NCBI GenBank assembly: GCA_030528145.1
Contig: JAUMZK010000003.1
Location: 1-64,000, forward strand
Direction: 5' to 3'
Length of the DNA: 64,000 nt
Origin: Actinomycetaceae bacterium
Lineage (GTDB): Bacteria; Actinomycetota; Actinomycetes; Actinomycetales; Actinomycetaceae
Translations under genes and position numbers: made by a program
Shown: positions 48,147 to 57,122 of the stretch, one piece after another
How positions within the stretch are numbered: position 1 is the first letter of the stretch
Layout: the number at the start of each line of letters is the position of its first letter
The notes under the pieces: generated by a model
What the model was told of the DNA's origin: nothing
The model's input: only the letters and a program-made list of their open reading frames with translations
Database searches by the model: none

Positions 48147-49817
48147 ATGGCTGAGTTTTTGTATGAAGACATGCTCCCATTGGGCGAGGACGACACCGAG
48201 TACCGTCTGCTCACCACCGAGGGCGTAGAAACAGTGAGCGGACCGGACGGTAAGACATTCCTCAAAGTCAGCGAATCCGCCCTCGAAATCCTGTCAGAAA
48301 CCGCTTTTCACGATATCAGCCACTACCTGCGCACTTCACACCTGAAAAAGCTGCGGAAAATTTTAGATGACCCCCAGGCCAGCCAAAATGACAAGTTCGT
48401 CGCCCTTGATCTGCTCAAAAACGCAAACATTGCAGCAGCGGGCGTATTGCCCATGTGCCAGGACACCGGCACAGCCATTATTAAAGGCGAACGTGGCGGG
48501 CGCGTTCTCACTGACAGCAAGGACGAAATTCCCTTGTCCCATGGCGTTTTTGACGCCTACACAAAACTGAATTTGCGGTACTCCCAAAATGCGCCGCTTA
48601 GCATGTTCGAAGAGAAAAACACGGGCAGTAATTTGCCCGCCCAAATTGAACTGTATGCAAACACGAACCCAGAGGAAGCCGACGAATACCATTTTCTATT
48701 CATGGCAAAAGGCGGCGGCAGTGCTAATAAGTCTTACCTGTTCCAGCAGACTAAAGCCATTTTGGACCACGAACACATGATGCAGTTCTTGGAAGAAAAG
48801 ATCCGCAGCCTGGGCACAGCCGCCTGCCCGCCTTACCACCTGGCAATCGTAATTGGGGGGACTTCCGCAGAATTCGCCCTCAAAACGGCAAAGTATGCGT
48901 CGGCGCATTACTTGGACAGCCTCCCCCCCAAAGGCAGCATGGCCGGTCACGGATTCCGAGACCGGCAGATGGAAGAAGAAGTTTTCAAACTGACACAAGA
49001 CATTGGTATAGGCGCCCAATTTGGCGGCAAATACTTCTGCCACGATGTGCGCGTAGTGCGGCTGCCCCGCCACGGCGCCTCTTTGCCGGTGGCCATTGCT
49101 GTTTCTTGCAGTGCCGACCGCCAAGCGAAAGCGAAGATTACTAAAGACGGTGTTTTCCTAGAGAAGCTCGATACCAACCCCGGTAGGTTCCTTCCCGACC
49201 CCACCGAGGCGGAACTGGGCGGAGAAGCCGTGAACATCGACTTGAATCAACCAATGCCAGAAATATTGGCGCAACTTAGCAAATATCCAGTGAAAACGCG
49301 AGTAATGCTGTCAGGTCCTATGATCGTAGCCCGCGACATTGCACACGCGAAGCTGCGCGAACGCCTAGAATCTGGTCAAGGACTGCCCGACTACTTTAAG
49401 AACCACCCAGTCTACTATGCGGGACCGGCAAAAACTCCCGAAGGGATGCCTTCTGGTTCCTTTGGTCCGACTACCGCTCAACGCATGGACCCGTATGTGG
49501 ACCAGTTCCAGTCCGAGGGCGCCTCGATGGTAATGCTGGCAAAGGGGAACCGCTCCAAACAGGTCACGGATGCGTGTAAGAAGCACGGCGGTTTCTACCT
49601 GGGATCTATTGGCGGACCGGCTGCGGAATTGGCTGCCAACTGCATCAAGAAAGTGGAAGTTTTGGAATACCCCGAACTGGGTATGGAAGCAGTATGGTAC
49701 ATCGAGGTCGAAAACTTCCCCGCTTTCATTGTGGTTGACGACAAGGGCAATGATTTCTTTGCGGGTACCCAAGAAGTGACACTGACGATTGGGCGGCGCC
49801 CCTGCCAGGTCCAGTAG
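48147..49817 (+). CDS. fum: Class I fumarate hydratase (iron-sulfur)
   Basis: 556 residues from ATG 48147 ([20 protein letters not shown]), the usual size for single-chain class I fumarases. The [4Fe-4S] cysteines are expected in [18 protein letters not shown] and AVSCSADR. The alpha-domain [16 protein letters not shown] and beta-domain [37 protein letters not shown] and [32 protein letters not shown] are present. It hydrates fumarate to malate and is oxygen-sensitive. Its last 33 codons occur again at 50840-50941, across a one-kilobase islet, so the 3' end appears to have been exchanged. Confidence 0.94.
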   Translation: MAEFLYEDMLPLGEDDTEYRLLTTEGVETVSGPDGKTFLKVSESALEILSETAFHDISHYLRTSHLKKLRKILDDPQASQNDKFVALDLLKNANIAAAGVLPMCQDTGTAIIKGERGGRVLTDSKDEIPLSHGVFDAYTKLNLRYSQNAPLSMFEEKNTGSNLPAQIELYANTNPEEADEYHFLFMAKGGGSANKSYLFQQTKAILDHEHMMQFLEEKIRSLGTAACPPYHLAIVIGGTSAEFALKTAKYASAHYLDSLPPKGSMAGHGFRDRQMEEEVFKLTQDIGIGAQFGGKYFCHDVRVVRLPRHGASLPVAIAVSCSADRQAKAKITKDGVFLEKLDTNPGRFLPDPTEAELGGEAVNIDLNQPMPEILAQLSKYPVKTRVMLSGPMIVARDIAHAKLRERLESGQGLPDYFKNHPVYYAGPAKTPEGMPSGSFGPTTAQRMDPYVDQFQSEGASMVMLAKGNRSKQVTDACKKHGGFYLGSIGGPAAELAANCIKKVEVLEYPELGMEAVWYIEVENFPAFIVVDDKGNDFFAGTQEVTLTIGRRPCQVQ

Positions 49818-49822
49818 CAGCA

Positions 49823-49914
49823 CCCTAAAGTCGCTGTACACGAAGTCGCCCGAAAGCCACGAAAATTATTGACCAACTTCGAGACGTATCGTGTACAGCG
49901 ACTTTCTTTAGGGG
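49823..49914. repeat. Long inverted repeat at left edge of the islet
   Basis: CCCTAAAGTCGCTGTACACGA (49823-49843, 20 of these bases shared) reappears inverted at 49889-49914 with a four-base bulge (GAAA), around a spacer of about 45 bases. It starts six bases after the fumarase stop. It could be the new fumarase terminator or a terminal structure of a small mobile element; there is no transposase. Confidence 0.6.
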
Positions 49915-49962
49915 CGAGGATGACAGGCTCCAGAGCTCTCACACCCTCAGTCCCCACTTTTG

Positions 49963-50184
49963 TCAGCTCTTCTTTCGCCGAGTGAAGAAGAAAATGAGCC
50001 CGATCAGCACGCCAAGTCCAATTAGAATTTGGCCAACTAGAGCGATAATCCCAAGACCGATATTGGCACCATGGTTCGGATCGTCGAGGACATTGAATAT
50101 CCACGCCCCGCCCCAAAGCAGAGCGCCGAAAATTGCCATGCCAAAAACCCATGTAGGTATGCCTTTATATGCACGGATATTCAT
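49963..50184 (-). CDS. Small two-segment membrane protein next to phospholipase A2
   Basis: 73 residues with two hydrophobic segments (about 11-32 and 41-66) and a basic tail TRRKKS facing the cytoplasm. It resembles generic PLDc_N-like or DUF-type small membrane proteins but I recognise no specific family. Its ATG overlaps the phospholipase stop in ATGA, with a GGGGAG site inside that gene, so it should be made in proportion to the phospholipase. A self-protection (immunity) or secretion role is possible but untested. No GAGGRCG motif occurs. Confidence 0.65.
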   Translation of the reverse strand: MNIRAYKGIPTWVFGMAIFGALLWGGAWIFNVLDDPNHGANIGLGIIALVGQILIGLGVLIGLIFFFTRRKKS

Positions 50185-50726
50185 CGTGGGCTCCCCTTCC
50201 CTTGGTAATGTGACCGACCAAATTTTCTAACACCGGTATAGTAGGCTGCCGCAACCCCATTGCAAGCGCTTTTCTTTACTTTTGACTTCGAATATGCAGC
50301 AGAGCAGATCTTCCTCAAATCAGAATGGAAATTATTGTCGCACTGAAGTCGGCTAACAGTACTTGTATGACCATAACACTTATCGTGGCGGTCACATGCA
50401 GGTCTGAAGTTGGCTTTTCCCCACCTATCGGGACTCCAGGTACACCCATCGCCACGAGAAACACCAACTTCCTTAGCGTGTTGTTCTGCAAGCGGAAAGG
50501 CTTCGTTCATTCCCTCTAAATATCCCGCAACAAAGTTGGCATCACCGGCATCTTCATCCAGTTGTTGTAATGACGAGGTCACGTCAACGTGAGTCTGTGA
50601 ATCTATGCCACGACTTTGCATTATATTTTCGATCATATTATCTGAAGCAGCGTGGGCAGGACTTATACTCGAAAGAGTAGGCAACAGTACAGCAGTTGCC
50701 GAGGCGCATATTTTTCTAAACGCCAT
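50181..50726 (-). CDS. Secreted prokaryotic phospholipase A2
   Basis: 181 residues with a Sec signal peptide (residues 1-27, ending SPAHA). The catalytic segment GCTWSPDRWGKANFRPACDRH...DKCYGH matches the prokaryotic PLA2 family: catalytic His114-Asp115, with C95, C111, C117 and C129-Asp130 (QCDNNFHSDLRKIC) providing disulfides and the Asp partner. Such enzymes, like that of Streptomyces violaceoruber, cleave the sn-2 ester of phospholipids outside the cell. It has a clear GGAG site. The leader upstream contains two small hairpins. Lies in an islet flanked by a duplicated fumarase end; possibly a virulence or competition factor. Confidence 0.87.
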   Translation of the reverse strand: MAFRKICASATAVLLPTLSSISPAHAASDNMIENIMQSRGIDSQTHVDVTSSLQQLDEDAGDANFVAGYLEGMNEAFPLAEQHAKEVGVSRGDGCTWSPDRWGKANFRPACDRHDKCYGHTSTVSRLQCDNNFHSDLRKICSAAYSKSKVKKSACNGVAAAYYTGVRKFGRSHYQGKGSPR

Positions 50727-50839
50727 TTTTCTCCTAAATTCTTGAACAGGCGTCTACGCCTGATTAATTCAAAAGCATCTCTTCACCGAGAATGCTTAGG
50801 AGCAGTATATACCTATCAGGGCATACTAACCCGATCCTA
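50727..50839 (-). promoter_or_regulatory. Promoter and structured leader of phospholipase A2
   Basis: On the minus strand TATATACT gives a plausible -10 (about 50805-50812). Two small stem-loops follow: AAGCATTCTC/GAGATGCTT and CAGGCG-TAGA-CGCCTG. These precede the GGAG site. The -35 box is not clear. Confidence 0.4.
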
Positions 50840-50941
50840 AATTTCCCGGTGTTAATTGTGGTTGACGACAAAGGCAACGATTTCTTTGCGGGTACCCAAG
50901 AAGTGACACTGACGATTGGGCGGCGTCCAGGACTGAAATAG
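50840..50941 (+). pseudogene. Second copy of the fumarase 3' end (33-codon remnant)
   Basis: The frame reads [16 protein letters not shown], then the fumarase tail to GRRPGLK and a TAG stop. It matches the intact gene's end at 49711-49817. A run of 47 bases is identical (50879-50925 against 49752-49798), and the three differences in the adjoining conserved part are synonymous. The fragment has no start of its own and is followed by a strong terminator, so it looks like the displaced original end of the fumarase gene. It marks the right boundary of the islet. Confidence 0.85.
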
Positions 50942-50965
50942 GGTCATTGGCGACTAACAGTAGGT

Positions 50966-51004
50966 AGCTGAGGGGTTCCGGGGAAGCACCGGAACCCCTC
51001 AGCT
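50966..51004 (+). terminator. Perfect 16-bp hairpin after the fumarase remnant
   Basis: AGCTGAGGGGTTCCGG (50966-50981) pairs perfectly with 50989-51004 around a seven-base loop, followed by GCTTGCGCTCTTT. It probably was the original fumarase terminator before the islet arrived, and now insulates the glycyl radical locus. Confidence 0.8.
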
Positions 51005-51325
51005 GCTTGCGCTCTTTGCAGCGGCGAGGCAACAAAAACCCAGAAAGACTCTGCCACCCACTGCAGTATCTACCGTGAGCTTCGCATTCCCCCCTGCAAA
51101 ATCGCACCAAAATTCAGCATAATGCTACGCGCAGTGTCTCACTCCCGGCGCTACAAAATATCTGATTGTATGAACAGTACAAACACTCTAAAAAGCGTTG
51201 TCACTAGCGCCTAATGATCTGATCTTATCCAAAACCTAGCCTGAAAGTGCAAGTTCAACCGCGGCTCGCATTGCGGATGCGGAATGCAACCACGGTCAAA
51301 CTGAACACAAGTATGAGGAGTGATT
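51005..51325 (+). promoter_or_regulatory. Upstream region of the glycyl radical operon
   Basis: No gene is seen. TACAA/TTGTA elements cluster at 51152-51182: TTGTA (51166-51170) and TACAA (51178-51182) form an inverted repeat seven bases apart, with another TACAA at 51152. They could be binding sites for the PucR-type regulator encoded downstream. AGGAG precedes the ATG at 51326. Promoter boxes are not certain. Confidence 0.4.
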
Positions 51326-53971
51326 ATGTCAACGAAGACGGACAGTTCAGAACTCATGTTCACATACGGTGAACAACCAAAGAAAATTGGCGACCGTGAA
51401 GTTAAAGGCAAAGCGAGTCCGCGCGCAGAAAAACTCATCCAAGAATACTATGACGCGAAGCTCATGCTCGACTGCACTTTCCCAATTGAGTACACGAATG
51501 CGTGGGAGAAGAACAAAGGTCGGCACCCGTTCGTACGTCGCGGTCTTGCTTTCAAAGCTGCTTTCTCCGCCCTCGAACCAGCTATTCGCCCCGGCGAACT
51601 CATTGTCATGTCCCGAAACCGCTATGTTCGCGGCGCTTCTTTAGTGCCCTGGACCGCTAACTCTGCCATCCTCGCTGAGGAAGAGCGCAACAAGCGTCTT
51701 TCTGGTCGCGCATCAAACAAAGCACTTGAAGACGTTACTATTCTTGCTACCGGTGGCGGCGTCGTCGCGCAGGACACCAAAGACCTCATTTCCATCTCGA
51801 AACGTTACGGTCTTCCTCGTGAAGAATATGAAAAGATGCTTCACGTATGCGAATACTGGAACAAGACTTCTGTTGAAGAAACGTCTTGGATGTGGGGACA
51901 AATGCACCCCGAATACGACAAACTGGTTAAATTCAAGGACGCTGTGCTCATGTCCTCCGACATGGAATACGGCAACCGCCACGGCCGGTCCGTCAACTCC
52001 TACGCAATCGTCTTTTCCGTAGGTTTTGAGGGTATGAAAGACCGCTGCCGCGAACTAATCAACAAGCACGCAGGTGATGGGCGTTACGTTGACGAAGTCG
52101 CCTTCTGGCACGGCATAATCTACACCATTGAAGGCGTCCAAAACTGGATGACCCACTACGTTGAGCAAGCCCGCACACTCGCAGAAAAGGAGACCGACCC
52201 ACAGCAGAAAAAGGAATTTACAGAAATTGCTGACCGACTGGAATGGGTCACTAAGAATCCGCCTCGTGACTTTATGGAAGCCGTTCAGTTGCACTGGACT
52301 GCGCAGCTTGAAGTCTACAACGAAATGCAAGGATCAGGCTTCTCTCCAGGACGCCTCGGTGCCGTCCTCTACCCGTACTGGAAGAAAGACATAGAAGCAG
52401 GCAAAATAACCCGCGAATACACGCTTGAAGTACTGGAATGCATGCGCGTAAAGTACACCGAGCTGGAAATCGCAACGTCAACCGCAACCACGGGCATCCT
52501 CGCAGGCAACACGTTCAACAATATTTGCCTGGGCGGGCAAAATCCAGACGGCACCGCAGGCGACAACGAACTAGAATTGCTCTTCTTGCAAGCATGCATA
52601 AACATGCCTACTATTTCCCCGACACTATCAGTTCTCTACGACGGCAAGCTTTCCGACCAGTTCCTCATGAAAGCCATTGAGTGCAACAAGACCGGTGCTG
52701 GTATGCCCGCCTGGGTATCAAACCGCGTTGGTATCGAATACTGCATGAAGTACTTCAGCGACGAAAACATCACTATCGAAGATGCCCGCTCCTGGTCTAT
52801 TGGTGGCTGCCTCGAAATCCAACCTGGCGCCATCGAACACGGCAAGGTTGGGGCAGGATCCTACTCCGCCTCGGGTATCAACTTCATAAACGTGCCCAAG
52901 ATCCTCGAACTGACATTGTTCGACGGTAAAGATCCGCGTACCGGCATTCAGGTGCTACCCGCAACCGGGCGGAAACTGGAAACCTATGCAGACGTCCTCA
53001 AAGACTTCAAAGAAAAATTCACCGAAGTTGTGCGCATCTTTGAAGAACTTTACAATTTCAAGACGTCCTCGGCATTCGAAATTGACCAGCCGATGTTGCT
53101 GTCCGCCCTCACCTCTGACTGCTTGGAACGCGGCAAAGATATCGACCATCAAGGTTCACGGTACAACCGCTGCTTTACCACGTGGATCACAGGACAAGTA
53201 AACGTTGCAAACTCACTTGCTTCCCTTAAGAAAAACGTGTTCGAGGACGAGGCATTCACCCTAGATGAACTCAAGGACGCAATGCTTAACAACTTCGGCT
53301 ACGAATCCGCCCTGAAGACCGGAAACTTCTCGATGATGGAACAATCCAAGTCGGTCTCCAACCCCGATTGGGAACGCATTCAGGCACTCTGTTTGCGCGC
53401 CCCCAAGTTCGGTAACGATGACCATTATGTTGATGACATCTATGTTGAAGTATCCCGCACTTTCAAGGACGCTGCGGAAGCTGTCACTGACGTGTGGGGG
53501 CATTCGTGGGTAGGCTCAATGCTTTCCACGTCAACGCACGGACCGCTCGGTCAGGCAGATATTGCGTCCCCGGATGGTCGCCTCGCAGGGGTGACATTGG
53601 CTGACGGTGGACAATCGCCCTACCCTGGTACCGACCTCAACGGTCCTTACGCGGTATTGAATTCAGCAACAGTAATTGACCACTCTGATTTCAAGAATAC
53701 GCAACTGAATATGAAGGTTCACCCCGCATCTATCAAGGGTATTCAAGGCTCCCGCAAGATGCTGCAGATGATTAAGTCTTTCATGGACCAGGGCGGATTC
53801 CATATTCAATTCAACGTGGTTGATTCCCGCATGTTGAAAGATGCGCAGAAGAAACCCGAGCAATACCGCAACCTGCTGGTTCGCGTAGCTGGATTCACCC
53901 AGTACTGGGTTGAAGTTTCCAAACCAATTCAAGACGAACTGATTGCCCGTACCGAGTACGAAGAAGTCTAA
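51326..53971 (+). CDS. Glycyl radical enzyme, arylacetate decarboxylase-like (candidate indoleacetate or phenylacetate decarboxylase)
   Basis: 881 residues from ATG 51326 (AGGAG site); PFL-like domain through about 740, glycyl radical domain after. The thiyl cysteine is in SIGGCLEIQPG (Cys495) with Glu two residues later (Glu497), the CxE pattern of 4-hydroxyphenylacetate and indoleacetate decarboxylases. The radical glycine is in RVAGFTQYW (Gly856), again of the decarboxylase form rather than the RVAGY of PFL or CutC. The small Fe-S subunit (HpdC) required by HPAD is absent, as in indoleacetate (skatole-forming) and phenylacetate (toluene-forming) decarboxylases. The following carrier, regulator and activase support an aromatic acid substrate. 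Exact specificity cannot be read by eye. Confidence 0.82.
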   Translation: MSTKTDSSELMFTYGEQPKKIGDREVKGKASPRAEKLIQEYYDAKLMLDCTFPIEYTNAWEKNKGRHPFVRRGLAFKAAFSALEPAIRPGELIVMSRNRYVRGASLVPWTANSAILAEEERNKRLSGRASNKALEDVTILATGGGVVAQDTKDLISISKRYGLPREEYEKMLHVCEYWNKTSVEETSWMWGQMHPEYDKLVKFKDAVLMSSDMEYGNRHGRSVNSYAIVFSVGFEGMKDRCRELINKHAGDGRYVDEVAFWHGIIYTIEGVQNWMTHYVEQARTLAEKETDPQQKKEFTEIADRLEWVTKNPPRDFMEAVQLHWTAQLEVYNEMQGSGFSPGRLGAVLYPYWKKDIEAGKITREYTLEVLECMRVKYTELEIATSTATTGILAGNTFNNICLGGQNPDGTAGDNELELLFLQACINMPTISPTLSVLYDGKLSDQFLMKAIECNKTGAGMPAWVSNRVGIEYCMKYFSDENITIEDARSWSIGGCLEIQPGAIEHGKVGAGSYSASGINFINVPKILELTLFDGKDPRTGIQVLPATGRKLETYADVLKDFKEKFTEVVRIFEELYNFKTSSAFEIDQPMLLSALTSDCLERGKDIDHQGSRYNRCFTTWITGQVNVANSLASLKKNVFEDEAFTLDELKDAMLNNFGYESALKTGNFSMMEQSKSVSNPDWERIQALCLRAPKFGNDDHYVDDIYVEVSRTFKDAAEAVTDVWGHSWVGSMLSTSTHGPLGQADIASPDGRLAGVTLADGGQSPYPGTDLNGPYAVLNSATVIDHSDFKNTQLNMKVHPASIKGIQGSRKMLQMIKSFMDQGGFHIQFNVVDSRMLKDAQKKPEQYRNLLVRVAGFTQYWVEVSKPIQDELIARTEYEEV

Positions 53972-53983
53972 CCACCTAAAATA

Positions 53984-54011
53984 CGGGGAGGGTGAGCATT
54001 CATCCTCCCCG
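53984..54011 (+). terminator. Hairpin between glycyl radical enzyme and MFS genes
   Basis: CGGGGAGGGTGA (53984-53995) pairs with TCATCCTCCCCG (54000-54011) with one G-T wobble. It is followed by CCCCAAAAAAG, not a T-run, so it may act as an attenuator or mRNA stabiliser giving more enzyme than downstream proteins. Confidence 0.6.
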
Positions 54012-54041
54012 CCCCAAAAAAGCTAAGTCTCCGAGGTCAAC

Positions 54042-55346
54042 ATGGCAGCCACACTCACAACCAACAACCCCACCGAGGACGCCCCCATCCCAGACGTTGA
54101 AGGTCACGAAAAACACGCGCGACTTGCCGTCATAGGTGGCATAATTTCAACGTTTTGGACGGGAGCCCTGCTATTTGGCTACCCCGGTCTCATGCGCCCT
54201 GTTTGGGCAGAACGTTTTCATGCAAACCCCAGCGAACTGTCTTGGATTATGACGTTTGTCGTCCTCTCACTGGGCGTCTCCACATTTGTTGCCGGCAAAA
54301 TGCACATGCGGCTGGGAACCCGCAAGTCATACCTCATCGGAACAGCCATGCTGGTTGTCTGCATGGTCTTAGTGATAAAAGCAAACTCCGTATACGTCCT
54401 CTATCTATGGGGATTCCTAAACGGATTTGCATCCTCGTTCTTCTATTCCCCATCCCTCACCACCGTTCAGCACTGGTATCCGCACAGGCGCGGTCTTGTA
54501 ACCGGTCTCGTAAACCTCATGTTTGGCTTATCCGCCGCCATCATGTCTCCCATCTTCAAAATTATGTTCGACTCGATGGGCTACGAAAAAATGGGTTGGG
54601 TGCTAGTGGTCCTCATCGTAATTACTAACGCGATCGCAGCCGCTATCGCAGAAATGCCAAACCGTGCCAATCTGACACCCGCACAACTAGCCGCCCACGA
54701 GCAACTTCTTGCAAACACCAAGAAAAACCATGCGAATGCGCCCGCTGATGACGTCGAACCTAGCAAGGCAGTACGCACCAGTGAATTTTGGTTTATGTGG
54801 CTCACCTGGAGTTTCATGGGTGCAGCCGGTATTGCGATGGTAACGCTTTCCACTTCTTATGGCGGGCACCTCTCGGAAATTGGCTTCGCGGCATCCGGCA
54901 TCGCAATGCTCACAGCCTTCAACCTCACTAACGGATTCTCGCGGATCCTCGCCGGTGCCCTCTCGGACATAATTGGCGGAAACGTACTGGGTTCGATTTC
55001 CTTCGCCCTCGCTGCCGTTGGATACTTCCTGCTGCCAACCCAAACGAACCCGATTGTACTGTGCGTACTAACCGCCCTCGTCGGCTTTGCGTTCGGAACC
55101 CTCTTTGCCATCACCGCGCCCCTGGGAACCGATCTATTCGGTCTTAAAAACTTCCCGATTATATTCGGCTACATCTTCACCGCCTATGGTTTCGTTGGCG
55201 GTCTCATAGGACCACTGCTTTCTGACTTCGTCCTCGAAAAGAGCGGTGGATCCTACGGTACCGTATTCGGATACCTCGGCGTATTTTGTGTGTTGGCAGC
55301 CGTATTCATCATGTTGGCAAAACCGAAAAGTAAAGTTAGCAAATGA
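54042..55346 (+). CDS. MFS transporter, oxalate/formate antiporter-like
   Basis: 434 residues, twelve predicted membrane helices with a charged mid loop (about 210-245). The motif GKMHMRLGTRKSYLIG between helices 2 and 3, and HRRGLVTGLVNLMFGLSAAI in helix 5, fit the OFA subfamily of carboxylate carriers. In the published indoleacetate decarboxylase loci a major facilitator aromatic-acid carrier is encoded beside the enzyme; this is the likely counterpart, importing the arylacetate. The substrate is inferred from context. It lies 70 bases after the enzyme gene, past a hairpin. Confidence 0.82.
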   Translation: MAATLTTNNPTEDAPIPDVEGHEKHARLAVIGGIISTFWTGALLFGYPGLMRPVWAERFHANPSELSWIMTFVVLSLGVSTFVAGKMHMRLGTRKSYLIGTAMLVVCMVLVIKANSVYVLYLWGFLNGFASSFFYSPSLTTVQHWYPHRRGLVTGLVNLMFGLSAAIMSPIFKIMFDSMGYEKMGWVLVVLIVITNAIAAAIAEMPNRANLTPAQLAAHEQLLANTKKNHANAPADDVEPSKAVRTSEFWFMWLTWSFMGAAGIAMVTLSTSYGGHLSEIGFAASGIAMLTAFNLTNGFSRILAGALSDIIGGNVLGSISFALAAVGYFLLPTQTNPIVLCVLTALVGFAFGTLFAITAPLGTDLFGLKNFPIIFGYIFTAYGFVGGLIGPLLSDFVLEKSGGSYGTVFGYLGVFCVLAAVFIMLAKPKSKVSK

Positions 55347-55414
55347 ACTCAAACACGAAAAGGCGCCCCCCAAAAAGGCAATAATCAATATTAAAAACGC
55401 AAAAGGAAACCACC

Positions 55415-57094
55415 ATGGCAGACTTCATCACCGTTAAGGACGTACTTGGCATGCCTGAGTTCGCCAATGCGCGTCTGCTGGGAGGCGAGGGCGGACTGTC
55501 AAACAAAGTCAGTTCGGTGGCAGTTGCTGAAATCCCAGACATTGCCATGTGGCTCTCCGGTCAAGAATTTATACACACTACCGGCAAGTACTTCTCTAAT
55601 GAACGCGGCGGCGTCCACGAAGAGCTATTCGCCAGCTGGGTTCTGGGGCTAATAGAAACAAAAAGTGCCTGCCTCGCCGTGAAAACTCATCGTTTTATCG
55701 GCTATATTCCACAGAGCGTCATCGATATTGGCAATGAATTTAACTATCCAATAATCGAACTTGATGACCACACTACTCAAGCAATGGTCTCCGAAGTGGT
55801 CTACCGGCTACTCACAGAACACAAAATCCAGCGTATTGAACACAACCAACAAATTCTCGCCAGCTTCATCCAAGAAATTGCCGAACCGCATTCTGCTCAC
55901 TTTGGGGTAGACCGCATTAGCGAACACGTAGACGCCCCTATTCTGCTTTTTGATGACAAATTCCACCTCTTGCAAACGTCCCACTCGCTAAGCGAAAAAG
56001 AAGTACGAATGCTGGATATTCCGCGGCGCGTAAAAGCACTGAACGAAAAAGATACCATCCCCCAATATGTTGCCGCCGACCCAAATGTGCATCGCAAAAT
56101 ACAACCACTCTACGAAGAAGAATTTACCGGAGAGGGCGGTCAGCTCCTGATTCGTCCTATCACCAGCTCGGAGCGGATCCTTGGATACTGCGCTTTGCTA
56201 AAACGCACCACACTTGAAACCGAACGTATAAGCCTCTTCGTCGCCCTCGCAGATGTCCTCGTATCCGACCTCGTAAATACCTTTCGCGCAAAAATTGCAG
56301 AACGCAGGGCTCGCAAAGAACTTTTCGAAGCGATACTTGCCGAGCAGCCGGACCCACGCCTCATCGCCCATCGCGCCACTCTTACCGGCATACGGCTCTC
56401 ACAAAACATGCGAATAATACTGATATCTGTAGCCGATAACGCTGCCCAGGAGGAAGTAAGTACGGAAGAAATATCTGAGTGGGCAGACCAAACTGTTTAC
56501 CAAGCCTTGCGCGAAATAATGGGATCAGAACGCGCCTTCCTGGTTTCGACATGGGAACGAGGCGTTGCCATACTGCTGTTTGGCAGCCACCCAGTCAACC
56601 GGGTAAAACGCATAATGAAGCGCCTTGTCGCAACTCTTCAAGACCGCCACTTAGTAGACGCTTCTTGCGGTATTGGCACCCCTGCGCGCAGCACTGACGA
56701 AATCGTAGAATCTGCACGCAAAGCCCGCGAGACTCTAACGATTGTGGAAGCCTTCGACCTCGGTCCAGCAGACGCATACGAAACACTAGGTCACTACTTG
56801 ATGTTTGCGTCCTTCCTTGAAAATCCCAGCAAAACCACGGACTACGTCAGCTACATACTCGGTCCCTTGATCGAAAAAGACGAAACCTACACCGGTTTAT
56901 TGGAGACCCTGGAAGTCTTCCTCGCTACCTCAGGCGCATACACCGCAGCCGCCAGACAACTGCATATGCACGTAAACACCATGCGGTACCGCGTGGAGAA
57001 AATCAACAGCCTGCTGCCAGTAGACCTAGAAACGCTCGACGGGCGCGGAGCAGCATGGCTCGCACTGCGCATGTACCAACATAACCAGCACTAG
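55415..57094 (+). CDS. PucR-family transcriptional regulator
   Basis: 559 residues. An N-terminal PucR sensor domain (FITVKDVLGMPEFANARLLGGEGGLSNKVSSVAVAEIPD) is followed by a central GGDEF-like region (IRPITSSERILGYCALL), and a C-terminal PucR HTH_30 domain (TLEVFLATSGAYTAAARQLHMHVNTMRYRVEKI). Such proteins regulate degradation genes in response to small molecules. Lying inside the glycyl radical locus, it is the best candidate for its local regulator. Ribosome binding site AAAGGAA. The inducer is not known; arylacetate sensing is a hypothesis. Confidence 0.85.
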   Translation: MADFITVKDVLGMPEFANARLLGGEGGLSNKVSSVAVAEIPDIAMWLSGQEFIHTTGKYFSNERGGVHEELFASWVLGLIETKSACLAVKTHRFIGYIPQSVIDIGNEFNYPIIELDDHTTQAMVSEVVYRLLTEHKIQRIEHNQQILASFIQEIAEPHSAHFGVDRISEHVDAPILLFDDKFHLLQTSHSLSEKEVRMLDIPRRVKALNEKDTIPQYVAADPNVHRKIQPLYEEEFTGEGGQLLIRPITSSERILGYCALLKRTTLETERISLFVALADVLVSDLVNTFRAKIAERRARKELFEAILAEQPDPRLIAHRATLTGIRLSQNMRIILISVADNAAQEEVSTEEISEWADQTVYQALREIMGSERAFLVSTWERGVAILLFGSHPVNRVKRIMKRLVATLQDRHLVDASCGIGTPARSTDEIVESARKARETLTIVEAFDLGPADAYETLGHYLMFASFLENPSKTTDYVSYILGPLIEKDETYTGLLETLEVFLATSGAYTAAARQLHMHVNTMRYRVEKINSLLPVDLETLDGRGAAWLALRMYQHNQH

Positions 57095-57122
57095 ATTCGC
57101 AACCATCCAGAAAGGAGCAACG

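Noticed and set aside
51326..53971. Choline TMA-lyase (CutC), pyruvate formate-lyase or trans-4-hydroxyproline dehydratase
   Set aside because: The CLE active-site motif, the RVAGFTQYW glycine motif and the neighbours (carrier, PucR) do not fit; no microcompartment genes are near.
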